Part shown: piece after piece, positions 20,801 through 30,124 of the stretch | How the letters are laid out: every line of letters starts with the position of its first letter | Position numbering within the stretch: the first letter of the stretch is position 1 | Assembly: GCA_028456385.1 (NCBI GenBank) | Contig: JALNQF010000439.1 | Span: forward strand, 1 to 30,124 | DNA: 30,124 nt | Source: Ophiosphaerella korrae | Lineage: Eukaryota; Ascomycota; Dothideomycetes; Pleosporales; Phaeosphaeriaceae | Direction: 5' to 3' | Program-made: the position numbers and the translations under genes | Notes under the pieces: model-generated | The model's input: the letters and a program-made list of their open reading frames with translations, nothing else | The model's database searches: none | What the model was told of the DNA's origin: nothing

Positions 20801-23298
20801 TAAAACTAGACATCTAGAACGCCTACTACTAGATTAGAATTAAGAAAGGTAATAAATAGAAAATAGTATTTAGAACACAATATAGACTATATAAATACCT
20901 AGTTATGCCCTTTAGCTTAATAAACGCACTAGCAGCCTTCTAAGAAAGAATAAATATAGTACTAAGAGAGTACTTAGATATATTTATATTTACATACCTA
21001 GATAATATCCTTATAATCTTAGAAGTAGAAGAAGAACACGTACAGCATATACACAAAGTGCTAGAAAAACTAGTAGAAAGTAAACTATTTCTTAAAATAA
21101 GAAAATGTAAATTCTATACAAAGGAAACAGACTTCCTTAGATTTATTATTGAACTAGGGAAAATCAAGATTAATCTAGAAAAAATTAGATTAATTAACAA
21201 ATAGCTAATACTAAAGAACCTAAAGGAAGTACAATAATTTTATAGCCTAGCTAACTTTTGTAAAAAGTTAATAGTAAGATAGTTAGAAGATATAGAACTA
21301 ATAACAAGGCTTATAAAGAAGGACACACTATTTAAATAGATAAAAAAATGCGATAAAGTATTTAAGAAGATTAAGAAGAAGTTTACAGAAAACCTAGTTA
21401 TTAGAATATACAACCTAGACCTACTAGTAATAGTAAAAACAGACGCATCTAATTTAGTCTATAGAATAGCACTAATACAAGAAAACCTAAAGACTAAGAA
21501 AGAATATTTAGTTAAATACTACTCTAAGAAAATAAAGCTAGTAGAGCTTAACTATCTAATTTACGATAAAGAGATACTAGTAATTTATAAAGTATTTAAA
21601 TAATAGAGAGTATACCTATAAGGAGCAAAATACTAAATAAAGGTCTATATAGACTATAGGAATCTTATAGGATTTATACTAAATAAAGAACTAATATAAT
21701 AATATATAAGATAGTAAGAATTCCTATTAATATTTAATATAGAAATTATATATATAAAAGAGAAAGATAACTAATTTGTAGACGCCTTTAGTAGAAGACT
21801 AGACTTATAGAAAGAAGTAAGCGCTACTAGTATAGTTCTAGTTAAAAACAAAGAAGGATATTTAGTCCTAAATACAACTAAAATAGCCGCAACACTCGAA
21901 AGAAAGAGTAGTAAGCTAGACAAATAGATTTAGGAAGAAACAAGAAAAGCTCCTAAAAAGATAGAAAAACTTAAGATTAAGGAAAGTCTCGCAAAAGCCT
22001 ATAGAAGAACGTATATTCTAAGAAGAATATAAAGAGAATTTATACGATAGTTCTATAAACTACTAGTATATAGATATTAAGGAATTGACAAAATACTAGA
22101 TAGACTACTAAGAGACTACTATATCTTAAGAGCAAGACAACTAGTAATAGAAGTACTACAAGATTATATAGAATACTAAAGGAATAAGTATAGTAGGTAT
22201 ATACTATATAGAAAGTTATAACTAGTAGAAGTACTAGAATAACTATAGGGAGTTATTATAATAGATTTTATTACAAAACTACTTAAGTTAAAAGACCTAA
22301 TATTAGGAGTTAAGTACGATAGAATCCTAATAATAGTAGATAAACTTACAAAGTACTTATATTTTAGACTATATAAGGAGAAAAGTAGAATAGAAGTCGC
22401 AGCATACTAGGTTCTAGGAACTGTAATTAGCTAATATAGACTACCTAACAAGATTATAATAGATAGAGACGTAAGATTTACATTAAAACTATAGGGAACG
22501 ATAATAGTATAATTAGGAATTAAATATACAATGTTAACAGTATACTACCTATAAATAGATAGATAATTAGAACGCATAAATTAGACAGTAGAACAATACT
22601 TAAGATACTACCTTAACTACAACTAGAATAACTAGGTATAGTTACTACCTATAGTATAGTTAGCATACAATAGCGCAAAGAATAAGATAATAGGAGTATT
22701 ACCTTTCTTTACAAACTATAGATTTAACTCTAGTGTATATAGAATACTAAGACTAGAAATATCTTAGTCTCTAAGAGGAGAAAATTTTGCTAACAGACTT
22801 AAAGACATACACGAGTAATTAAGATAGGATATAGAATTCCTATATAATTAAATAGCAAAATACTATAACAAGAAATATAAAGAGGGACCCTAATTTAGAA
22901 AGAGAGAAAAAGTATAGTTAGTACAGAAAAACATTAAGAGTAAAAGACTAAGCTTAAAATTAGACTACGTTAAGATAAGACTATACAAAATTAAGAAAGA
23001 AGTTACACTAGTTATATTTAAACTAAAGCTACTAAACAAGATAAGGATACACTTAACCTTCTACGTAGTACTACTTAAGATAGTACTACAAAACGCAGAA
23101 CTACTAGTGTATAAAGTAGATACGTATAGAGAACAAGAAGAATAAGAAGTTAAAGAAATCCTAGTATATTAGTTCTATAATAGTAGGAACTACTATCTAG
23201 TAAAATAGATAGGTATAGATAAAAAAGGACAACTATAGGAAGAAATATAGGAACTAGAGGATAATCTTAACTACCCTAAGAAACTAGAGGACTTCTAA
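17875..23298 (+). pseudogene. gag-pol polyprotein of copy C (single frame, RIP-killed)
   Basis: The frame probably began at 17875, where ATA stands for ATG. In order: gag core (KKFNRIREKLRPF at about 18150; QSKSVLEYVLQFK near 18470); two CCHC zinc knuckles at 18778-18819 and 18850-18892 with nearly all Cys read as Tyr; retropepsin with NSRA at 20089-20100; reverse transcriptase with YLDN at 20995-21006; RNase H (TDAS at about 21440); integrase with catalytic-type Asp at 22264 and 22462; and a chromodomain at 23173-23295 (NYYLVK, a TAG for Trp, IG, then ELEDNL and LEDF). Checked positions are all multiples of three from 17875, so there is no net frameshift in about 1,807 codons. The product would drive reverse transcription and chromatin-targeted integration; nonsense codons prevent that. 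Gag and pol in one frame, without a frameshift, is a family trait. Confidence 0.92.
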
Positions 23299-24045
23299 AG
23301 TTAAAACCCTCTAGAACGCCTAGTAGCAAACTAAGAAAACTAACATTACTATTACTAGATAGAGAGGCGATAGGAGCGCCTAATATAGGACCTACTACAG
23401 CAACACTAAATACTTTATCTAAGTCTAGCTTAGCTTCTAGAGCTACTAACTGTACTACTAATTTCTTATTATTTAGCGCCTTTATCTTATAAAGACGAGA
23501 GAGACAAGCTTAATTCTCTACTAGCTTACTCTACGCAAGCTCCTAGATCTACTTACGCTTAGCTTTAGCCTCTGTAATTTAAGACAGTAATTTCTCTTAA
23601 GCCTAGTTAATAGCTCTCCCTATTATTATTAAGCCTAGATACAAGAATAAGTATAATAAACATACACTCTATAAAAGAGACACTAGATACGTTATAGGAA
23701 CTACAAACGTTTATATAGATATACGCTTTATAAGCTCTACTATCGTTTGTAGAAACTATATAAGGAGAGTACTTAGGATTTAACTTAGAAGAGGTATAAC
23801 AAGAATAAAGAAATATTTCGACACTATTGCGCAACACGTAATTAGCAAGAAGATATTAACGACGTATAGAAGAGGCAACTATAGGGAGTAATAAAGAACT
23901 AGAAATTAACGAAGAAAGTAGGTTAATAACCTTAGCTCTAGGATAGATAAACGAGGACCTACCTAGAGGAGGAGATAGTGTTACGATAGTAACAAGAGAA
24001 ATATAGATAGAACTAATTAGCCCTATAACTAGAGGATTAAGTTCT
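23276..24045 (-). pseudogene. antisense ORF of copy C (family-specific, function unknown)
   Basis: Minus-strand frame starting inside the 3' LTR (ELNPLVIGLISSI, SLVTIVT), crossing the polypurine tract (LSPPLGRSSFIYPRAKVINL), then SSLLLPIVASSIRRQYLLAN, SCYTSSKLNP, SRAYKAYIYINVCSSYN and NRESY, where it stops at 23607-23609. A second frame takes over upstream of that stop: RAINQAQEKLL, QITEAKAKRK, KLVENQACLSRLYKIKALNN, LEAKLDLDKV, GAPIASLSS and RSPLVS, ending at TAG 23276-23278. Some Q residues named here are TAG/TAA in the DNA. The second part is strongly helical and coiled-coil-like. The blocks recur in copies A and B. No sense frame exists in this zone. The join of the two frames may be an intron. 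No homologue is recognised. Confidence 0.6.
23965..23978 (+). promoter_or_regulatory. polypurine tract of copy C
   Basis: AGAGGAGGAGATAG lies directly before the TG of the 3' LTR, the position where plus-strand DNA synthesis is primed. Equivalent purine runs precede the LTRs of copies A and B. Confidence 0.75.
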
Positions 24046-24407
24046 TACGAACACGAAGAATACGAACTTAATTAGGAAACTATACATAATTAGGATACCT
24101 AGGGTAATCTATAATCTATAGACTCTTAGCGTTAATAGATTATAGATTAAGGTAATCTACGATCTGTTGTTCTTAGCAGTAATAGATTAATAGATTAGGA
24201 CAAGTATATAGTTAGTAGCGACGCGCATTATTAAGATAGTATTAGCAATTTAATCCCCTAACTACGGAACGCTAGTACAAGATAGTCGCGAGATATCTTC
24301 TATTGTTTATAGTTATTGCAGATTACCTATACGAACCCTTGCTATTACCTCGCAATCTACTAATACTAGAAGGCTATTAGGAAGTCGACCCTAGTAAGCC
24401 GGTAACA
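23979..24407 (+). repeat. 3' LTR of copy C
   Basis: Same length (429 bp) and ends as the 5' LTR. At differing positions it more often keeps C/G (for example AGTCGCGAGAT against AGTTACAAGAT), so the two LTRs were mutated independently. The minus strand of its first part is open and continuous with the antisense ORF. Confidence 0.95.
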
Positions 24408-24412
24408 ATCTT
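24408..24412. repeat. target-site duplication (ATCTT), right
   Basis: An exact repeat of 17380-17384. The gag frame of D is restored only if element plus one duplicate (7,028 bp) is removed, which independently supports a 5-bp duplication. Confidence 0.92.
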
Positions 24413-24990
24413 AATATTAGAAAACAAAGTAAATAATTACAACCTAGATATAAGCCCTAGGTAAACCTAGCTTTATACCCTAGCGCCTATAAGAGCTAAA
24501 CTAAGAGTGTAGATATAAAACTTTAAGGAAGAACTAGCTATAACTCTATAAGAACTAAAATACTATTAACTATAACTAGAAAGCGTATTTAGAGGAATAC
24601 ACCTAACTAGTAAAAAGGCTACTACAATTAAAACTAAGAACCTTAAAACAATTTTATACTAGGGCTATAGAAAAATAGGCGTTAAGAAGCTAGACTATAC
24701 TACTTGTAAATAAACAAAAGCTACTAGATCTAAGATACCTACTAACGCTACAAACTACTATATAGCTACCTATATAGTAATAGACTCTAAAATAGACATA
24801 GAAATAGAAGACTAATTCTTTAAATATAACCTCTAACTAGACATAGAGCTAGAACTAGAGCCTAACTTAGACTAGGATTTAGAAAACGACGTTCCCTAGG
24901 CCTAAAGCCTTAACCTAGAGATTACACAAACTAGAAGAGCGTAATTAACTACTAAAGTATAAACCCTAGTATAGCTATATCCTATATACT
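24413..24990 (+). pseudogene. gag of element D, 3' part with zinc knuckle
   Basis: Continuation of the gag frame of D. A CCHC-type knuckle sits at 24657-24698: codons TAC, TAT and TAT occupy the three Cys positions with the correct C-x2-C-x4-x-x4-C spacing, and the His position reads GTT (Val), which RIP does not explain. It is followed by an acidic tail with many Asp/Glu (DSKIDIEIED, ELELEPNL) near 24780-24870. The end of gag is not defined, because pol is read in the -1 frame relative to this one. Confidence 0.7.
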
Positions 24991-25129
24991 TACCTATAGA
25001 ACACAAATAGTCTAGTGCAAGAAACTACTAACTAATCTAATAGAAGCTAAGCTAAACTAATTCTTATTTACTAGCTTCTTAGGCAAAGACCCTATAGTAC
25101 CCTATATAGCTAGAACTCTAGCTAATAAT

Positions 25130-28100
25130 AAAGCTAACGTAAACTTTATTTAATAAAAATTTGCCTAGAAGACTATAAAATTACAAACTATCTAGCTACC
25201 TTAACCTATTATCTACAAAGGATATAATAGTTCTCTATCTAAGTCTATTACGTATTAGGTTAAGTTCTACCTACAAGTAGGCGCGTATATTAAACAGACC
25301 TCCGCCTATATTATTAAAAACGCAAGCTAATTTAACCTTATTCTAGGATTTTTATAGCGTAAGGCCTATACTATTAAACCTAACTACTACTATAGAACGT
25401 TATTATTCCCTAACACTTACTACTAATAGTACTACTAGACAACTAACGAAATCCTCTTAGTAGTATACTATAGTGCGCTTAGATATTACTCTACTATAGC
25501 CTTAAAGAAGCTAGCGCTTAAACTATTATCTACCCCTATAGGGCCCCTAAGCAGGTACCCTAATAGGTATAAATAGAACTTGTTAATAGATATTTAAACT
25601 ATTAGTTATTATGTAATTAAGGCCTTTACTAGAAGAAGTAGATATACGCTCGTAGTACTTACCTTAAATAGAATACTACTACTAGTGTACTACTATAAAG
25701 TAGCTAGAGAAGTAGATTACGTATAATTTTATAAACTACTACCTATAGTAGAGCTTAAAGATATCTTGTCTATAGAACTACTCTAACTATATTAAGACTT
25801 AATACCCTGTTTTAATAAGAAAGCTACTAAAGAACTTCCTCCTTATAGGCTACACGACCTAGAAATTACCCTTAAACCTAGCGCAAAAATCCTAGACACT
25901 AAACTTTACTTTTTTACTAGAAAATAAGATAAAGCAATCTAGAAATATATCTAAGAAATAGAAAGCAAGGGCTTTATTAGCAAATATAGCTCCTTAGCTA
26001 GGAATAACCTACTAATTATAGCTAAACTAGATAGTAGCTTATAAGTTTACATAAACTACTATAAGCTAAACAAATCTACTATTAAAGACTAGTACCCTAT
26101 TCTATTCTTTAGAGAAATACTAGCCTACCTAAATAAGGCAAAGATTTTCTCTAAATTTAACGTAATACACGCCTTTTACTACTTACGTATTACCCTAAAT
26201 TTAAAATAGCTAACTACCTTTGTTACCTACTTTAGTATATATACCTATAAGGTAGTACCCTTTAGCTTTACTAACGTACTAGCTACTTTCTAGCGCGCTA
26301 TTAACTTAGCCCTACTAGAATATTTAGATAACTTCTATACTATATATATAGACAACGTCCTAATATACTCTAATAACAAAATAGACTATATCTAGCACGT
26401 TTATAAAGTACTTACACAACTAAAAGAGTAAGGCTTCTACGTAGATCTTAAAAAATCTAGCCTCTACGCTACTTTAGTTAAGTTTTTAGGTATAATTATT
26501 TCTAATAAAAGAATTACAATAGATCCCTCTAAAGTTAAAGCTATCTAGGAGTAAGAAATACTAAAGACTACTAAAGAAGTCTTAGCCTTTTTAGGCTATA
26601 CTAGATTCCTCTAGCGCTTTATTAAGGATTACTTAAGCTTTGCCCTACTACTTACTAAGTTAATTAAGTCTAAGGTTATTACTAAACCTACTAAAGGAGA
26701 TAGGCTACCTCTTTAAAAGACCTAGTACAAGCCCTTTATAATTACCTAAGAATATATAGACGCCTTTAATAAACTAAAAGCTACTTTCTAGCTAGGAGTA
26801 GTCTTACTTTACTTTAACCCCTTAAAACTAATCTATATCTAAACTAACGCCTCTAGGTAGGCCTTAGGTAGAGTAATAAGCTAACTAAACTAAGATAGAA
26901 TCTAATAGCTAGTTAGCTTCTTCTTAAAAAAATACACCCTAGTAGAATATAATTATAATATCTACGACCTAGAGCTTATAGCTATAATCTAAGTATTTAA
27001 AGAATAGGAACTAGAGCTTATAGGTAGTCTACATACAATCTACGTTATAATAGACTACTATAATTTAGAAACCTTTATAATAACTAAAAAGCTTAATTGC
27101 TACTAGGTACGCTAGTTATTATTCCTATCCTAATTTAATTTCTATATTAAATATACACCTAGCGATATAAACAAAGTTATAGACGCTCTAAGCTACTAAC
27201 TATAGGACTACCCTATAGATAATTCTAATCTACAAGTATTAGGAGCTAACTAAATTATCCTAAGCCTTTAAGTCCTAGCCCTAAGCGTAAAACCTACGCT
27301 AGATATAGTAATTTACGCTCTAAGCCTCGCAGACCTATAAAAGCTAGATAGATTTACGCTAGAATAAGCTACTATAGTGTACGCCTACCTTCGCTATATT
27401 GCGGGAATAAAACTAAAATTAGTAAACCTACTAGAGGATTTTCTACTACCCTATAATAGAGAACTAGACCTAGAACTCTTACTATATATTGTTAACCTAC
27501 GCCTAATAGAAGAATTACTAGATATAGCGTACTTAGAAGACTATATAGCCTAAGCTATATTTACTACTATAGATAGTAGATAATAAAAACTATTAAAAGC
27601 CTTCTATAAAGTAGGATACTACTTCTTGTACACTAATATTAGCTCTACTAGATTAGAGAAAGAAAGGCGCCTCTAGGTTAATAAAACGCGTCTATACATC
27701 CCCCTAAACGCCTATCTACGCTACTAAATCTTTAATTTATACTATAACTATTAGTTAGTAGGCTATAAAGGACCCTATAGCACGTTATATCTAATATATA
27801 AGTGCTATTATTAGCCTAAGATACTCTAAGCTATTAAGTAATTTTGCAATATATACCTAATCTACTACTATATAAAGAACCTACAAGATAGTAAACTTAG
27901 TTACCTCTAACCTATACTAATTCCCTACGCACCCTAGACTAATATCTTAGTAGACTATATCTAAGCCTTACTAACTAGTAAAAACAGCAGCTAGATTTAT
28001 AAATATATCCTTGTAATTTACTACTACCTTATAAAAAGACGCTATTTCTTCCCCTATAAGTCTCTAAAACCTAAGGAAGCTGCCTAATATTTTATATCTA

Positions 28101-29172
28101 TTTTTAAGCTTTATAGAGTCCTAATAAATATTATATCTAATAGAGAAACAACCTTTATTAGTTAATTTTAGCGCTATATATATAAACGCCTCTATATTAC
28201 GCAAAAGCTCTTAACTGTATACTACCTAGAAACTAATAGCTAAACTAAGTAAGCAAATTAAGCCCTAGAGATCTTTCTAAAGTAATACGTTAACTATACG
28301 TAGAATAACTAGGTAGCCTAGCTATACGTAGCTAAGTTCTAAGTAAATAATACTATTAATATATCTATTAGGATAACCCTATTTCTTATAGATCTAGGGT
28401 ATTACTCCTATAGTAGTATATACTCTAGCGAAAATAATAAAGATTAACTAAACTTAGCCTAACGTAACTAACGCATACAAGCTAACAAGCTACTTAACGC
28501 CTATAGTAACCTAGTAGCCTACTTTAAGGAAAAAATACTCTAGGTATAACAAGAGTAAGTAGCCTAAGCTAATACCTTTTGCTAAAGTAGACTAGCATAT
28601 AAAGTTAGTAACTAAGCCTATATTAGTATAGCTAATTAGAGAACTACTTAGCTAACTCTAAAATTAGACTACTAATAGGTAGGCCTATACTTTATTAAGA
28701 GAGTTATCTACAATAGTAGAGTATATAAGCTAGTACTACTCTAAGAGATACTAAGTAAAGGCGTATTCTTAGTCTTCTCTCTAAAACTCTTACGCCCTAG
28801 GAATTAGAAGCCCTTACTAGATTAAGACCTACTATAGCTAATCCCTATTATTATTACTAATAAAGAAACTAGTAGCGTACATAAAGAATACCTAGTAGAA
28901 GCTATCTTAGACGTACACTTTAAAGAGCGTAGAAAATACGCAAGATAATACTACTTAGTCTACTAGACTAGCTATAATAAACCTATATAGGAGCTAGTAA
29001 AAGAATTTATAAAATACGAAGCTACCTTTAACTTTTACTAGAACTACCTAGAGAAAGCTAAACTACTAACTCTACGTATACCTAAAAAATAGAGCCCTAA
29101 CAAAGATATAACCTATTAGGGTATCCTAACTATTAATAGGCGTAAAAAAGCCCCTTATAAGGTATAATTACT
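25130..29172 (+). pseudogene. pol of element D: protease, RT, RNase H, integrase, chromodomain
   Basis: Dead pol gene in the -1 frame relative to gag. A retropepsin-type end (NLILGFL, then a Trp lost to TAG) is at about 25330. The reverse transcriptase opens with KELPPYRLHDLEITLKP at 25829 and has YIDNVLIYS with YIDN at 26345-26356. It continues with FLGYTRF at about 26590 and RNase H (TNAS at about 26845). An HHCC zinc-binding zone at 27735-27885 has His and Cys codons turned to Tyr. In the integrase core the first Asp (VDYI) is at 27953 and the second reads Asn at 28139-28141. The chromodomain (EYLVEAILDVHFKE) runs from 28886. RT, integrase and chromodomain positions are in one frame over 2.5 kb. 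TAA/TAG stops and lost catalytic residues make it inert. Confidence 0.9.
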
Positions 29173-29310
29173 GCCTTTAACTTTTACTAGAACTACCTAG
29201 AAAAGCCTAAAACTCTAACTATATACCTAAAATAGAGCCTAATAAAGACGTAACCTAGTAAGGTACTCTAGCTATTAGTAGGCGCAAAAAGGCCCTCTAA
29301 GGCGCAATTA
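29027..29310. repeat. tandem duplication at the end of D pol (unit about 149 bp)
   Basis: TTTAACTTTTACTAGAACTA at 29027 recurs at 29176, and the following text (CTACCTAGA, then AATAGAGCC, TAGGCG, AAAA and CCC blocks) repeats with point differences to about 29310. The unit starts inside the chromodomain tail, so the last helix and C-terminal extension are present twice. The 149-bp period is not a multiple of three, so the second unit is read in another frame. Confidence 0.75.
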
Positions 29311-29948
29311 GAAAACTTTACTACTAGCTAAAGATAAATTACAGCGTAAAAATAGTAGGAATAGTTTACCTTAGCTAGTAAGCGTAAGACTCTTTTTAGG
29401 TTAGGGCCTACCCCTACTACTATAGCTACGACTACTACGCTCCCTTATAACTAGTTACGCGTAGGTCTAGTTCGCTATTATAGAATTTACAACTAGCTAC
29501 TAAATTCCTAGCTAGGGCTGCTTTGCGCCGCCTACCTCCTAATACTTGTAAATATTAGGCTTACTAGGTCCTCTATATTAACAAACCTACCTATCGCAAA
29601 GCCTATATCTATAGTAAGCACCTATATAGAGATCTAGCGCTATTAAGTTACTTAGTAGCGTTAACTTTACCTTCCCTTATACTATGTATAAATACTTTTA
29701 GGTTTAATTTTGTTAGTGTAGAGTAGAGGTAGTAAAAAAGGGTTTGTAGTCGACACGTTTTATATATAGAAGTTGCGCGCGTCTTAATTTTATACTAAAA
29801 TTAGTAAAAACCTTAGCTCTATACTTTGTAAATAACGATTTTAACTCTAAAAACAGTTAACCTCCTTATCTCTAGCTACTACTACTACTACCTAATAGGT
29901 ATTATTAGTTAATTAGAGCCCTTTTTAAGCTCTAGGAATTCGCTCTTT
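29311..29948 (+). other. 3' region of element D between pol and polypurine tract
   Basis: A plus-strand frame from about 29340 reads LASKRKTLFRLGPTPTTIATTTTLP and continues with hydrophobic stretches (GLLCAAYLLILVNIRL) to about 29690, interrupted only by TAG/TAA. It may be a C-terminal extension of pol or a separate small ORF. From about 29700 to the purine tract I see no coding signal. Confidence 0.35.
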
Positions 29949-29961
29949 AAAAGGAGGGAGA
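29949..29961 (+). promoter_or_regulatory. polypurine tract of element D
   Basis: AAAAGGAGGGAGA ends two bases before the TG of the 3' LTR, as expected of the plus-strand primer of an LTR retrotransposon, and it fixes the orientation of D. Confidence 0.8.
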
Positions 29962-29963
29962 CG

Positions 29964-30124
29964 TGTAAGGGAGTTATCCCTTATATCTCTTATTTTCGCA
30001 CTAATGTTAGTAAGTTTGCAACTTACTAATATTGCAAACTTACTAACATTACAAACTTACTAACATGTTAGTAAGTTTGCAACTTACTAACATCGCAAAC
30101 TTACTAACATTGCGAACTTACTAA
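29964..30124 (+). repeat. 3' LTR of element D (first 161 bp)
   Basis: TGTAAGGGAGTTATCCCTTA matches 14531-14550 with one G/A difference, and the hairpin repeat array restarts at 30004. The window ends inside the array. Other differences from the 5' LTR are also transitions. Confidence 0.9.

Larger units (their letters stand above)
17385..24407 (+). mobile_element. complete Ty3/gypsy chromovirus copy C (7,023 bp)
   Basis: A full-length element with two 429-bp LTRs (TGTTAC...GTAACA), a perfect 5-bp target duplication, one continuous gag-pol frame broken only by nonsense changes, a chromodomain end and a purine tract before the 3' LTR. It is inserted in sense orientation into the gag of element D. 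By hand count the two LTRs differ at about 30 positions, all transitions and no indels, a pattern of RIP rather than of age. Both CpA and CpG sites are affected: several differences are CG in one LTR and TA in the other. The element cannot be active. Confidence 0.96.
14531..30124 (+). mobile_element. Ty3/gypsy chromovirus D, interrupted by copy C, 3' LTR cut by window end
   Basis: The outer retrotransposon: 5' LTR from 14531, gag to 17384, the foreign element C (17385-24407), the rest of gag from 24408, pol to about 29170, polypurine tract 29949-29961 and 3' LTR from 29964. With C and its 5-bp duplication removed at least 8.5 kb of D is visible. Its LTR, gag and pol sequences differ clearly from the A/B/C family. 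It is RIP-mutated throughout, though less TpA-saturated than copies A and B. The two LTR starts differ by transitions only in the part that can be compared (for example TGTAAGGG against TATAAGGG). Confidence 0.9.

Overview
The window looks like repeat-rich DNA from a filamentous ascomycete (Pezizomycotina). Three things point there: short fungal introns with CTAA-type branch sites, a seven-helix fungal rhodopsin-like (PTH11-related) gene, and nested Ty3/gypsy chromoviruses rewritten by repeat-induced point mutation (RIP). In the RIP-affected parts CpA/TpG are largely replaced by TpA, almost every in-frame stop is TAA or TAG at a former Gln or Trp codon, and zinc-binding Cys/His codons read as Tyr.

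Layout. (1) 1-5052: 3' two thirds of chromovirus copy A with its 3' LTR; it appears to sit inside copy B, whose 3' end follows (about 5053-6534). (2) 6535-7480: an AT-rich decayed relic of unknown type. (3) 7480-13250: a GC-balanced island without RIP. It holds minisatellites, a cluster of short inverted-repeat (MITE-like) elements, one intact gene of seven exons (10392-11660, 311 aa membrane protein) and the dimerisation-domain stub of a dead hAT transposase. (4) 13261-14530: two moderately RIP-mutated relics. (5) 14531 to the window end: a second, larger chromovirus D whose gag is interrupted by a complete copy C of the first family (17385-24407). C has 429-bp LTRs ending TGTTAC/GTAACA and a perfect 5-bp target duplication, ATCTT. 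D's 3' LTR starts at 29964 and runs off the window.

C keeps gag, protease, RT, RNase H, integrase and chromodomain in one frame over about 1,800 codons with no net indel, so its decay is almost purely point mutation. D's gag is also in frame across the C insertion once 7,028 bp (element plus target duplication) is removed, and its pol lies in the -1 frame relative to gag.

The most unusual signal is an antisense reading frame in copies A, B and C. It begins in the 3' LTR, crosses the polypurine tract and ends at the chromodomain codons. A and C differ in length there by 27 nt, with the gaps I could place in whole codons. It looks like an extra antisense gene of this retrotransposon family. 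I found no tRNA, rRNA or host housekeeping gene.
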